Counted from the stretch's first letter, positions 1 to 5,592 are shown. The stretch is 6,660 bases of DNA from an uncultured Campylobacteraceae bacterium (GCA_913057765.1 CAJXPH010000151.1:1-6660); one strand, 5' to 3'. Program-made: numbers and translations. The notes: a model not told the origin generated them from the sequence alone.

Positions 1-49
1 ATCTACACTATCCTCTTCGTCGGCAGCGTCAGATGTGTATAAGAGACAG
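1..49 (+). other. Illumina Nextera P5-side adapter, index and Tn5 mosaic end (artefact)
   Basis: Bases 1-8 are the end of the P5 oligo (ATCTACAC), 9-16 an 8-base index (TATCCTCT), 17-30 the Nextera Read 1 tail (TCGTCGGCAGCGTC) and 31-49 the 19-bp Tn5 mosaic end (AGATGTGTATAAGAGACAG). From memory the index equals the i5 index sold as S503/N503. This is synthetic library sequence left on the contig, not a genomic transposon. Genomic sequence starts at base 50. Confidence 0.98.
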
Positions 50-70
50 GTTAAATATTGAATAACCATA

Positions 71-76
71 AAGGAG
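71..76 (+). promoter_or_regulatory. Shine-Dalgarno site that sets the TTG start of the GIY-YIG gene
   Basis: AAGGAG at 71-76 lies 5 bases before TTG at 82. In-frame start-like codons also occur at 58 (TTG) and 76 (GTG), but the first precedes this site and the second overlaps it, so 82 is the start best supported by ribosome binding. Confidence 0.65.
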
Positions 77-81
77 TGTCA

Positions 82-339
82 TTGTCATATTTTGTTTATA
101 TTCTTGAATGTAGTGACGGAAGTTTGTATACAGGAATCACTAAAGATGTAACAAAACGTTTAGATGAGCATAATACTAAAGATACTGGTGCAAAATATAC
201 AAAAGCCAGACGTCCAGTTAAACTATTATATGAAGAGGCTTCAAGTGATAGAAGTAGTGCATCAAAACGTGAATATGCAATTAAAAAGCTTACAAGATTA
301 AAAAAACTTCAATTAATTAAAAATATTTCTTTGAAATAA
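82..339 (+). CDS. GIY-YIG nuclease family protein (YhbQ/UPF0213-like)
   Basis: A protein of 85 residues starting at TTG 82 (93 if the TTG at 58 is used). It is essentially one GIY-YIG domain. The VYI part of the motif is at residues 5-7 and the YTGIT part at 16-20. The expected arginine is R26, followed by H30-N31, and the metal-binding glutamate is E64 in the SKREYAIK segment. The remainder is a basic helix. All catalytic landmarks are present and the length suits the stand-alone UPF0213 family, small cytoplasmic DNA-cleaving enzymes with a proposed role in DNA repair or in handling incoming single-stranded DNA. The cellular role here is not shown. Upstream, a frame ending in TAA at 63-65 could be the tail of a preceding gene, but the adapter cuts it off after five codons. 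About 100 bases with a possible promoter separate this gene from the exonuclease gene, so the two are probably transcribed separately. Confidence 0.88.
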   Translation: MSYFVYILECSDGSLYTGITKDVTKRLDEHNTKDTGAKYTKARRPVKLLYEEASSDRSSASKREYAIKKLTRLKKLQLIKNISLK

Positions 340-395
340 AAAGGTAAATGAGTGTTATATCAAGCGAAATTCATGACATGTATATCATATCTTTA

Positions 396-404
396 TGTTA
401 GAAT
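396..404 (+). promoter_or_regulatory. Possible extended -10 promoter of the exonuclease gene
   Basis: TGT followed by TAGAAT (396-404) fits an extended -10 element. No good -35 box lies at the usual distance, which is common in Campylobacterota. Transcription would begin near 411 and give a leader carrying the TAGGAG ribosome site at 431. A perfect 7-bp inverted repeat (373-379 and 403-409) spans this promoter. Confidence 0.4.
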
Positions 405-430
405 GTCATTTTAAAAATCGTTATATTAAA

Positions 431-436
431 TAGGAG
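431..436 (+). promoter_or_regulatory. Strong Shine-Dalgarno site without a canonical start codon downstream
   Basis: TAGGAG is the best ribosome binding site in the gap before the exonuclease gene. No ATG, GTG or TTG lies 4-12 bases downstream in any frame. ATC at 443 is exactly 6 bases after it and is in frame with the exonuclease reading frame, which is open from 434. Confidence 0.55.
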
Positions 437-484
437 TTTAGAATCAAGCTAGTAAATGTAATTTCTAATCAAGATAGAGTAAAT

Positions 485-1237
485 TTGATTCAAAGATTTT
501 GTGAAGATAATTTTGAAGGTGAAGTGGAAGATGCTTTACAAAATATTTTATCAAATGGTTCCTCTTCATTAAAATCAATTATAAAGCTTTTTAATTTAAT
601 AGATAATTCAAGTAATGTTACAAATGATTTGCAAGCGCCTTATACAATTGGTAATAGAACAATTGAAATTATTAACACTTCAAAACAATTAGAACTTTCA
701 ATGAATTCAATTGAAGTAAATCCTTTTATAGGTTTTGACAGTGAACAAAGACCAAGATTTGAAAAAGGGCAAGCCTCTTATGGCGTTTCTCTTATTCAAT
801 TGGCTACTGTGTCAAAGTGTTATCTTATTCAAATTAAACAAATTAAAAATTTAAAACCACTTATAAATCTTTTAGAAGATGATAAAATAATAAAAATTGG
901 AACTGGACTAAAAGGTGATAATGAATCACTTTTTAAACAATTTAATCTGAGACTAAAATCAACAATTGATCTTGAGAATGTATTCAAAAAGTTATCTTCT
1001 AAGAATCAAATAGGAGCTAAAAAAGCTGCCTCAATAATCTTAAATGAAAATTTACAAAAATCAAAGAGTATGTCAAAATCAAATTGGGAAAATAAAAAGT
1101 TGTCTATTGGACAAATTAAGTATGCTTCAGAAGATGCAACTGTTGTATATGATGTAATGAATGAAATTATAGAACAATACCCTTTTGCTCTAAGTCTTAT
1201 GCCTCCATTCTTTCAAGTAAAATATTCAGAAGAGTAA
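485..1237 (+). CDS. 3'-5' exonuclease, DEDDy superfamily (RNase D/WRN exonuclease type)
   Basis: A 250-residue protein from TTG 485. The exonuclease domain fills residues 80-235. Exo I is FDSE (D85, E87), Exo II has D145 in GLKGDNESL, and Exo III is YASED (Y213, D217), so the four acidic metal ligands and the tyrosine of DEDDy enzymes are present. The SNWENKKLS segment (199-207), just before Exo III, is typical of WRN-exonuclease-like bacterial proteins. Such enzymes remove nucleotides from the 3' end of DNA or RNA with two metal ions; the substrate cannot be told here. There is no HRDC domain, so it is not a full RNase D. Residues 1-75 match no domain I recognise. The TTG at 485 has a poor ribosome site. 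The frame stays open to 434, and ATC at 443 follows TAGGAG by 6 bases, which would add 14 residues beginning (M)KLVNVISNQDRV. The start is therefore uncertain. The gene ends in a terminator shared with the 3' end of catB. Confidence 0.87.
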   Translation: MIQRFCEDNFEGEVEDALQNILSNGSSSLKSIIKLFNLIDNSSNVTNDLQAPYTIGNRTIEIINTSKQLELSMNSIEVNPFIGFDSEQRPRFEKGQASYGVSLIQLATVSKCYLIQIKQIKNLKPLINLLEDDKIIKIGTGLKGDNESLFKQFNLRLKSTIDLENVFKKLSSKNQIGAKKAASIILNENLQKSKSMSKSNWENKKLSIGQIKYASEDATVVYDVMNEIIEQYPFALSLMPPFFQVKYSEE

Positions 1238-1261
1238 ACTAGATTTATCCAAATGAGTTAT

Positions 1262-1296
1262 TCTATAATGTAGAGAATCCCTTATAGATTTTTTTT
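1262..1296 (+). terminator. Rho-independent terminator of the exonuclease gene
   Basis: TCTATAA (1262-1268) pairs perfectly with TTATAGA (1282-1288), with a 13-base loop between them and eight T residues after them (1289-1296). The T run lies inside the last codons of catB on the other strand, where it encodes lysines. The stem is AT-rich and the loop large, so termination may be moderate. The catB direction has no T run after the same hairpin. Confidence 0.5.
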
Positions 1297-1917
1297 ATTC
1301 TCGCACCAATATGTCCATAAGCTTTCAATAGAAGGACTACAAATAAGTGGCATATTTTCTTTTACTTTTTCTTCTTTCCAATTCCACCACTTCATAGTAA
1401 GTAACTGCTCTATTTCTTTTTCATTAAAACGATTTTTTATAAAAGCACATGGATTACCACCTACTACTGTATAAGGAGCTACATCTTTTGTTACCACTGC
1501 ACGAGCAGCAATAATTGCTCCATCACCTATTGTAATACCAGACATTATCATAGCTTCCGAGCCAATCCATACATCATTCCCAATTGTGGTATTGCCTGCT
1601 TTTTCAAAACCATTTTTTGCAGTTTTAAAAATATTTGCTTGAAAATAAAAAGGAAAAGTACTAATCCATTGTGTATTATGGCCTTGATTCCCTGCCATCA
1701 TGAATACCGCACCAGAGCCGATTGAACAGTAGCTTCCTATAATTAGTTTGTCTATATCTTTTCTTTTGTCATGTAAGTATCGTACACATTCCACAAAATC
1801 ATGTTTATGGTGGTATCCTGAATAATAAGAGAATTGACCTATCTTTATATTAGGATGATTTACTGTTTCATGTAATAGTTGTGAGGAAAACTGGTTTTCA
1901 AAGTGGAATGGTTTCAT
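1282..1917 (-). CDS. catB: CatB-type xenobiotic (chloramphenicol) O-acetyltransferase
   Basis: A protein of 211 residues, the normal length for CatB enzymes (about 209-212). They are left-handed beta-helix trimers that move acetyl from acetyl-CoA to a hydroxyl of chloramphenicol or a related xenobiotic in the cytoplasm. Family landmarks appear in order: NIKIGQFSYYSGYHH (23-37), LIIGSYCSIGSGA (58-70), MAGNQGH (74-80) with H80 at the catalytic histidine position, the hexapeptide repeats TIGNDVWIGSEAMIMSGITIGDGA (111-134), YTVVGGNPC (149-157) and the WWNW segment (177-180). No insertion or truncation is seen. AGGAG (1926-1922) lies 4 bases before ATG. By hand count the gene is about 33% G+C, above its neighbours at roughly 22-28%, which hints at acquisition. 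No integron, IS or repeat flanks it. Activity on chloramphenicol is inferred; the substrate could be another hydroxylated compound, since the related Vat enzymes act on streptogramin A. Confidence 0.93.
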   Translation of the reverse strand: MKPFHFENQFSSQLLHETVNHPNIKIGQFSYYSGYHHKHDFVECVRYLHDKRKDIDKLIIGSYCSIGSGAVFMMAGNQGHNTQWISTFPFYFQANIFKTAKNGFEKAGNTTIGNDVWIGSEAMIMSGITIGDGAIIAARAVVTKDVAPYTVVGGNPCAFIKNRFNEKEIEQLLTMKWWNWKEEKVKENMPLICSPSIESLWTYWCENKKNL

Positions 1918-1934
1918 GTGGCTCCTGTTAATAT

Positions 1935-1940
1935 ATTATA
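1935..1940 (-). promoter_or_regulatory. Possible -10 box of catB
   Basis: A perfect TATAAT on the minus strand. Its start point would fall near 1928, leaving a leader of only about 11 bases that just holds the AGGAG site. No convincing -35 box is visible, so this rests on the -10 box alone. Confidence 0.4.
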
Positions 1941-1974
1941 GTTTATCATATATATTAATAATGCATTCTCAAAT

Positions 1975-2004
1975 TTGTAAAAGTACAGTTATTTAAAGTA
2001 TAAT
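1975..2004 (+). promoter_or_regulatory. Promoter of hrpB placed for a leaderless mRNA
   Basis: The -10 box TATAAT (1999-2004) has a partial -35 box TTGTAA (1975-1980) with an 18-base spacer. The ATG of hrpB is at 2012, 7 bases after the -10 box, where transcription should begin. No Shine-Dalgarno sequence lies between them. Confidence 0.55.
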
Positions 2005-2011
2005 ACCAAAT

Positions 2012-4525
2012 ATGAAAAGTTTACCTATCCATGACGTCTTAGACAATATAAAATCAACACTTGATACTAACACTACTTTGATACTTCAAGCACCTCCTGG
2101 AGCTGGTAAAAGTACTGTGGTGCCCATTTCTTTGCTAAATGAATCTTGGCTTGAAAATAAAATAATTATCATGCTAGAGCCACGTAGAGTTGCTGCTCGT
2201 ATGGTTGCTCAGCAGATGTCTAGACTTCTTGGTGAAGAAGTAGGGCAAAGGGTTGGATATCAAGTTAAAATGGAAAGTTGTTATTCTAAAAATACAAAAT
2301 TACTTGTCGTAACTGAAGCTATTTTAGTTCGTAAGCTTCAAAATGACCAAGCTTTAGAAAATGTGGCAATGGTAATTTTTGATGAATTCCATGAAAGAAG
2401 TATTCATACTGATTTATCACTTGCACTTTGTTTGCAGGTACAAGAACTATTAAGAGATGATTTGAAACTCTTAATCATGTCTGCAACACTTGATTCAAAA
2501 GAGTTAACAAAACTTTTAGGTGATGTTCCTGTTATAACTTCAAAAGGTAAAATATATAATGTTGAAAATGTGTATCTTAATGCAAATATAAAACAGCCAG
2601 ATATTAAAAGTATAAATATCCTTCTTTTAAATATTACACTTAAATCTATAAAAGAGGATGAGGGTGATATCTTAGTATTCTTACCAGGTGTAAAAGAAAT
2701 CAAAAGGCTTCAAGATTCTCTTGAAGAGAAGTTAAAAGGCAAGAATATTGATGTTCTTCCTTTATATTCAGTACTTAGCAAACAAAATCAAGACAAAGCA
2801 ATTAGTAAATCAAATAAAAGAAAGATTATTCTTTCAACAAATATTGCACAAACATCTTTAACAATTGAAGGTGTGAAAATTGTAATTGATTCTGGATTAG
2901 AAAAACTATCACTGTACAACTATTCAAATGCAATGAACCATTTAGAATTATCATTTATTTCAAATGATTCTTCTATTCAAAGAGCAGGTAGGGCTGGAAG
3001 ATTAAGTAATGGAAAGTGTTACAGGCTTTGGCACAAAAGCAAAATTTTGCAAGAGTCAACAAAACCTGAAATATTGAGAACAGATTTGAGTTCATTCTTT
3101 TTAGATTTGGCACTTTGGGGATATGAAGATATTAAAGAATTTAAGTTTTTGAATTATCCTTTAGAGCAGGTAGAAAATACTACAAAAGAAATACTTCAAG
3201 AACTTCAAATACTAAATAAAGACTATAAAATCACTCAATTTGGTAAAAAATCGCTTTCAATTGGTGTTCATCCAAGATTTGCATTTATGATATTACGTGC
3301 AAATGATTTGGGTTTTGCATATGAAGCTTGCCTTCTTTGTGCAATGTTAAATGAAAAAGATATATTTAAAAGTAGCAATTTTAACTGTGATATATATTCT
3401 AGGTTCATACATTTGTATGAAAAAGATTTTGATAATACCTATATTAATTCACACAGTGCAAAAAATGTTTTAAAACAAGCAGAGTTTTTTTATTCTAAAT
3501 TAAAAAGTATTGAAGTAGTTAAAAAAAATAAAAATAGAATAAATGAAGAGTATTTAAGTATCTTACTTCTTTTAGCATATCCTGATAGACTTGCTAAACT
3601 AAGAGGGAAAAATGATATTAGGTATAAACTAAGTAATGGAAAAGGGGCTATTTTAAATATTGAAGATGCTCTATTTAATGAAGAATTTTTAGTAATTTCA
3701 ACTTTAAATGCGCACAGTAAAGATTCTTATATTAATTTAGCACTGAGAATTTCTTTACAGACGATAGAAAAAGAGTTTGAAACTTATATACAAAAAGTAG
3801 AGTCAATTACTTACAATAAAGAGAACAAAAAATTTGATATAAGAGAAAAAAGTTATTTTTATGAACTTGAACTATATTCAAGAGCAATATCAAATGAATC
3901 TAAACATGATTTCTCCAAACTAATTTTAGATTTGATTAAAAAAGAGGGCTTAGAACTTTTATCATGGAGTAATAAGGCAGAAGACTTAAAGAATAGGGTC
4001 AATTTTATAAATGAAAATATTGATAATCATCTCCCTGATTTTAGAACAGACTCTTTATTAGAGACAATCCAAAACTGGCTTGAGCCTTATTTACACAATA
4101 TTAAGACAGTAAAAGAACTTGAAGCTTTGGATATTTATTCTATTTTATTAGGATCAATCCCTTGGGAAAAACAACATCTTCTAGATTCTCTTGCTCCAAC
4201 TCATGTAAAAGTTCCAAGTGGTTCAAATATAAAAATAGATTATTCTAACAGTAAGATTCCTATATTAGCTGTAAAAATACAAGAGATGTTTGGTATGAAT
4301 GAAACTCCCAAAATATTAAACAATAGTGTTGCTTTACAAGTACATCTTTTAAGTCCAGCTAAGAGATCAATTCAAATTACATATGATTTAAAAAGTTTCT
4401 GGGAAAATTCATATGAAGAGGTTAAAAAAGAGTTGTTTATAAAGTATAAAAGACACTATTGGCCAGACAACCCTTTTGAAGCAGTTGCTACTAGTAAAAC
4501 TAAAAAACATATGATGAAAAAATAA
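2012..4525 (+). CDS. hrpB: ATP-dependent RNA helicase HrpB (DEAH/RHA family)
   Basis: A full-length protein of 837 residues (the family is usually about 800-850). HrpB is a superfamily 2 cytoplasmic helicase that uses ATP to unwind or remodel RNA; its exact role in bacteria is poorly defined. Motifs in order: Walker A APPGAGKST (27-35), motif Ia EPRRVAA (56-62), motif II DEFH (124-127, the HrpB version of DEAH), SAT (157-159), LVFLPG (221-226), STNIAQTSLTI (275-285) and QRAGRAGR (323-330). The C-terminal HrpB-specific region is recognisable by APTHVKVPSG (728-737) and YWPDNP (816-821). No key residue is missing. The start is supported by the N-terminal MKSLPI segment, which matches the usual HrpB beginning, although no ribosome site precedes it and the mRNA is probably leaderless. 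The gene diverges from catB across 94 bases and no strong terminator follows it. An open frame on the opposite strand within it looks like a shadow. Confidence 0.96.
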   Translation: MKSLPIHDVLDNIKSTLDTNTTLILQAPPGAGKSTVVPISLLNESWLENKIIIMLEPRRVAARMVAQQMSRLLGEEVGQRVGYQVKMESCYSKNTKLLVVTEAILVRKLQNDQALENVAMVIFDEFHERSIHTDLSLALCLQVQELLRDDLKLLIMSATLDSKELTKLLGDVPVITSKGKIYNVENVYLNANIKQPDIKSINILLLNITLKSIKEDEGDILVFLPGVKEIKRLQDSLEEKLKGKNIDVLPLYSVLSKQNQDKAISKSNKRKIILSTNIAQTSLTIEGVKIVIDSGLEKLSLYNYSNAMNHLELSFISNDSSIQRAGRAGRLSNGKCYRLWHKSKILQESTKPEILRTDLSSFFLDLALWGYEDIKEFKFLNYPLEQVENTTKEILQELQILNKDYKITQFGKKSLSIGVHPRFAFMILRANDLGFAYEACLLCAMLNEKDIFKSSNFNCDIYSRFIHLYEKDFDNTYINSHSAKNVLKQAEFFYSKLKSIEVVKKNKNRINEEYLSILLLLAYPDRLAKLRGKNDIRYKLSNGKGAILNIEDALFNEEFLVISTLNAHSKDSYINLALRISLQTIEKEFETYIQKVESITYNKENKKFDIREKSYFYELELYSRAISNESKHDFSKLILDLIKKEGLELLSWSNKAEDLKNRVNFINENIDNHLPDFRTDSLLETIQNWLEPYLHNIKTVKELEALDIYSILLGSIPWEKQHLLDSLAPTHVKVPSGSNIKIDYSNSKIPILAVKIQEMFGMNETPKILNNSVALQVHLLSPAKRSIQITYDLKSFWENSYEEVKKELFIKYKRHYWPDNPFEAVATSKTKKHMMKK

Positions 4526-4583
4526 AGACTCAATCTAATTCTAAATTATAAATTGCTATTATATATTCAAAATTTATTTAATA

Positions 4584-4589
4584 TAGGAG
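4584..4589 (+). promoter_or_regulatory. Shine-Dalgarno site of the 41-residue membrane protein
   Basis: TAGGAG at 4584-4589 is followed 5 bases later by GTG 4595. This near-ideal site in otherwise AT-only intergenic DNA is the main support for the small gene. Confidence 0.6.
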
Positions 4590-4594
4590 TAATA

Positions 4595-4720
4595 GTGAGA
4601 AATATCTTAATAATAACAATGGTTGTATTTGCAGTTGGTTATATGTTTATTGTAATGTCAAATAAATATGACTCGATAAAAGCGATAAATGAACAAAAAT
4701 CACAACAAAAAGTTAAATAA
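4595..4720 (+). CDS. Small single-pass membrane protein, 41 residues, function unknown
   Basis: A GTG-initiated frame of 41 codons ending in TAA. The sequence starts MRNILIITMVVFAVGYMFIVM: one positive residue, then a hydrophobic stretch at about residues 4-21 long enough to cross the membrane. A polar, lysine- and glutamine-rich tail (22-41, SNKYDSIKAINEQKSQQKVK) follows, with a net positive charge. By the positive-inside rule the tail would be cytoplasmic. It could equally be an uncleaved signal anchor; no signal-peptidase or lipobox cysteine is present. Support comes from the strong TAGGAG site 5 bases upstream and the gene-like amphipathic design. It lies 69 bases after hrpB, in the same direction and with no strong terminator between, so it may be co-transcribed with hrpB. 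I recognise no family; a chance frame cannot be excluded. Confidence 0.6.
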   Translation: MRNILIITMVVFAVGYMFIVMSNKYDSIKAINEQKSQQKVK

Positions 4721-4823
4721 AAAGACATTAGATTTAAATTTTATACCTTTTAAAAAACTTATTTAATAACACTAATAAAATACTTCAACTATAAAATATA
4801 ATATCCTCTGATAAACTTTTATT

Positions 4824-4829
4824 TATAAT
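4824..4829 (+). promoter_or_regulatory. Likely -10 box of the cupin gene
   Basis: TATAAT at 4824-4829 touches the 16-bp palindrome that follows, so transcription would begin near 4836, inside the palindrome, giving a leader of about 30 bases. No clear -35 box is present. A second TATAAT at 4797-4802 is an alternative. Confidence 0.5.
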
Positions 4830-4844
4830 TGACTAATTAGTCAA
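4829..4844 (+). promoter_or_regulatory. Perfect 16-bp palindrome, probable repressor operator
   Basis: TTGACTAATTAGTCAA reads the same on both strands across all 16 bases. It sits between the -10 box and the ribosome site of the cupin gene, covering the expected transcription start. Size, symmetry and position suit the operator of a dimeric helix-turn-helix repressor (TetR, MarR or HxlR type). No regulator gene lies in the window, so the factor must be encoded elsewhere. Confidence 0.6.
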
Positions 4845-4854
4845 ATGCAAATAA

Positions 4855-4859
4855 AAGGA
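4855..4859 (+). promoter_or_regulatory. Shine-Dalgarno site that sets the cupin start
   Basis: AAGGA ends 6 bases before ATG 4866. The earlier in-frame ATG at 4845 directly abuts the palindrome and has no ribosome site, and ATG 4860 is too close to this one. The start at 4866 is therefore preferred. Confidence 0.6.
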
Positions 4860-4865
4860 ATGATT

Positions 4866-5321
4866 ATGAAAGAAATTAAAAAGTTATCAGAAGATATTAA
4901 TTACAGTGCAATAAACTTAGGTGATTTAAATGAATTAATGGACTATTCTTTAATACATCCTGTTAATAAACAAGAAATAGAGGGAAAAGTATTTTTAAAA
5001 GATGCCACTAAATCAACTGGTTCTGAAATATCATTTAATTCTCTTCCTGCTAAATCAGAGCTGCCTTATTTTCATATTCATAGAAAAAATGAAGAGACAT
5101 ATATTATTTTAAAAGGCTTTGGCTTTTTTCAAGTGGATGGTGAAGTTTTTGATATTAAAGAGGGTAGTGTTATAAGAGTTGGACCTAAAGGTGTAAGAGG
5201 TATATGTAATTCTTCTACTAAAACAATGACATATATTGTTGTACAGTCCAAAGAAAATTCTCTTGAAGAATATACTACGGGTGATGGAGAGAGAGTTTCT
5301 TTTGAACCAAAATGGAAATAG
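4866..5321 (+). CDS. Small cupin-domain protein
   Basis: A protein of 151 residues from ATG 4866 (158 from 4845). A single cupin beta-barrel covers about residues 50-130. Cupin motif 1 is clear, with H70, H72 and E76 in the FHIHRKNEE segment followed by YIILKGFG, giving three of the four usual metal ligands. Motif 2 (GPKGVRGICN, 106-115) keeps the proline, glycine and asparagine, but the usual histidine is replaced (G112), so metal would be bound by three protein ligands or weakly. The N-terminal 50 residues and the acidic C-terminal tail (131-151) are outside the core. No signal peptide is seen, so it is probably cytoplasmic. Cupins of this size include isomerases, dioxygenases and sugar-binding proteins; the substrate cannot be named. 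The gene stands alone with its own promoter and palindromic operator, which suggests induction by a small molecule or stress through a repressor. It converges with the Rof-like gene. Confidence 0.82.
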   Translation: MKEIKKLSEDINYSAINLGDLNELMDYSLIHPVNKQEIEGKVFLKDATKSTGSEISFNSLPAKSELPYFHIHRKNEETYIILKGFGFFQVDGEVFDIKEGSVIRVGPKGVRGICNSSTKTMTYIVVQSKENSLEEYTTGDGERVSFEPKWK

Positions 5322-5343
5322 AGAATAATTTATTCTTCTCTAT
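5318..5343. terminator. Possible bidirectional terminator between convergent genes
   Basis: ATAGAGAA (5318-5325) pairs perfectly with TTCTCTAT (5336-5343) around a 10-base loop. The hairpin spans both stop codons (cupin TAG 5319-5321; minus-strand TAA 5332-5330). A T5 run follows on the plus strand (5347-5351) and a short T run within a few bases on the minus strand. The stem is AT-rich, so its strength is uncertain. Confidence 0.4.
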
Positions 5344-5563
5344 GTCTTTTTCCATTGAAAGTAAGAACAGTATCTAGTCTTATTTTCTCTTTGGATACTA
5401 AGATTAAAAACTCTTTTCCATCTATTACTTCCATCGTTTTTACGACACCTTTTGTAGTTTCTTTATTTCCTTCATCTTTTAAATAAACAATAGTTGAAGG
5501 AATCTTTCTTTGCATAGCAACATTTAATTGGTCAAAAAATTCGTTTGATATGGGATTGTACAT
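5330..5563 (-). CDS. Small protein resembling Rho-binding antiterminator Rof
   Basis: A protein of 77 residues from ATG 5563, without signal peptide or membrane segment. Its layout recalls E. coli Rof (YaeO, about 84 residues), an Sm-like beta-barrel that binds the transcription termination factor Rho and blocks its RNA binding. The similar parts are FDQLNVA near residue 10, a strand reading TIVYLKDEG (24-32), KEFLILV (50-56) and the most telling motif, IRLDTVLTF (61-69), comparable to the LRLDKITSF segment of Rof. The match is by eye and weak, and the N-terminal acidic patch of Rof is poorly kept. The ribosome site is weak (AAGAAG). A minus-strand TATAAT at 5598-5593 after a T-rich stretch is a likely -10 box. 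The gene diverges from the NTF2-like gene and converges with the cupin gene. It could also be an unrelated small beta-barrel protein. Confidence 0.75.
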   Translation of the reverse strand: MYNPISNEFFDQLNVAMQRKIPSTIVYLKDEGNKETTKGVVKTMEVIDGKEFLILVSKEKIRLDTVLTFNGKRHREE

Positions 5564-5592
5564 TTACTTCTTTCTTATATTTAATATTTTGA

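Noticed and set aside
31..49. Tn5 transposon end (19-bp mosaic end), with its inverted copy at 6614-6632, suggesting a 6.6-kb composite transposon
   Set aside because: Both copies are joined to Nextera tails, 8-base indices and P5/P7 oligo sequence, and no transposase gene is present. They are library adapters.
456..461. ATG immediately followed by TAA, like a minimal start-stop regulatory element before the exonuclease gene
   Set aside because: It is 19 bases from the ribosome site, too far for use, and such a pair is common by chance in AT-rich DNA.
2404..2703. 99-codon open frame on the minus strand
   Set aside because: It lies wholly within hrpB, whose helicase motifs are intact, has no recognisable domain and no ribosome site. 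It is an opposite-strand shadow.
4536..4548. TAATT-CTA-AATTA hairpin after hrpB as a terminator
   Set aside because: Five A-T pairs without a following T run would not terminate transcription.
4713..4766. TTAAATAA and TTATTTAA arms (4713-4720, 4759-4766) as a terminator after the microprotein
   Set aside because: The 38-base loop and the all-AT arms make a stable hairpin unlikely, and no T run follows directly.
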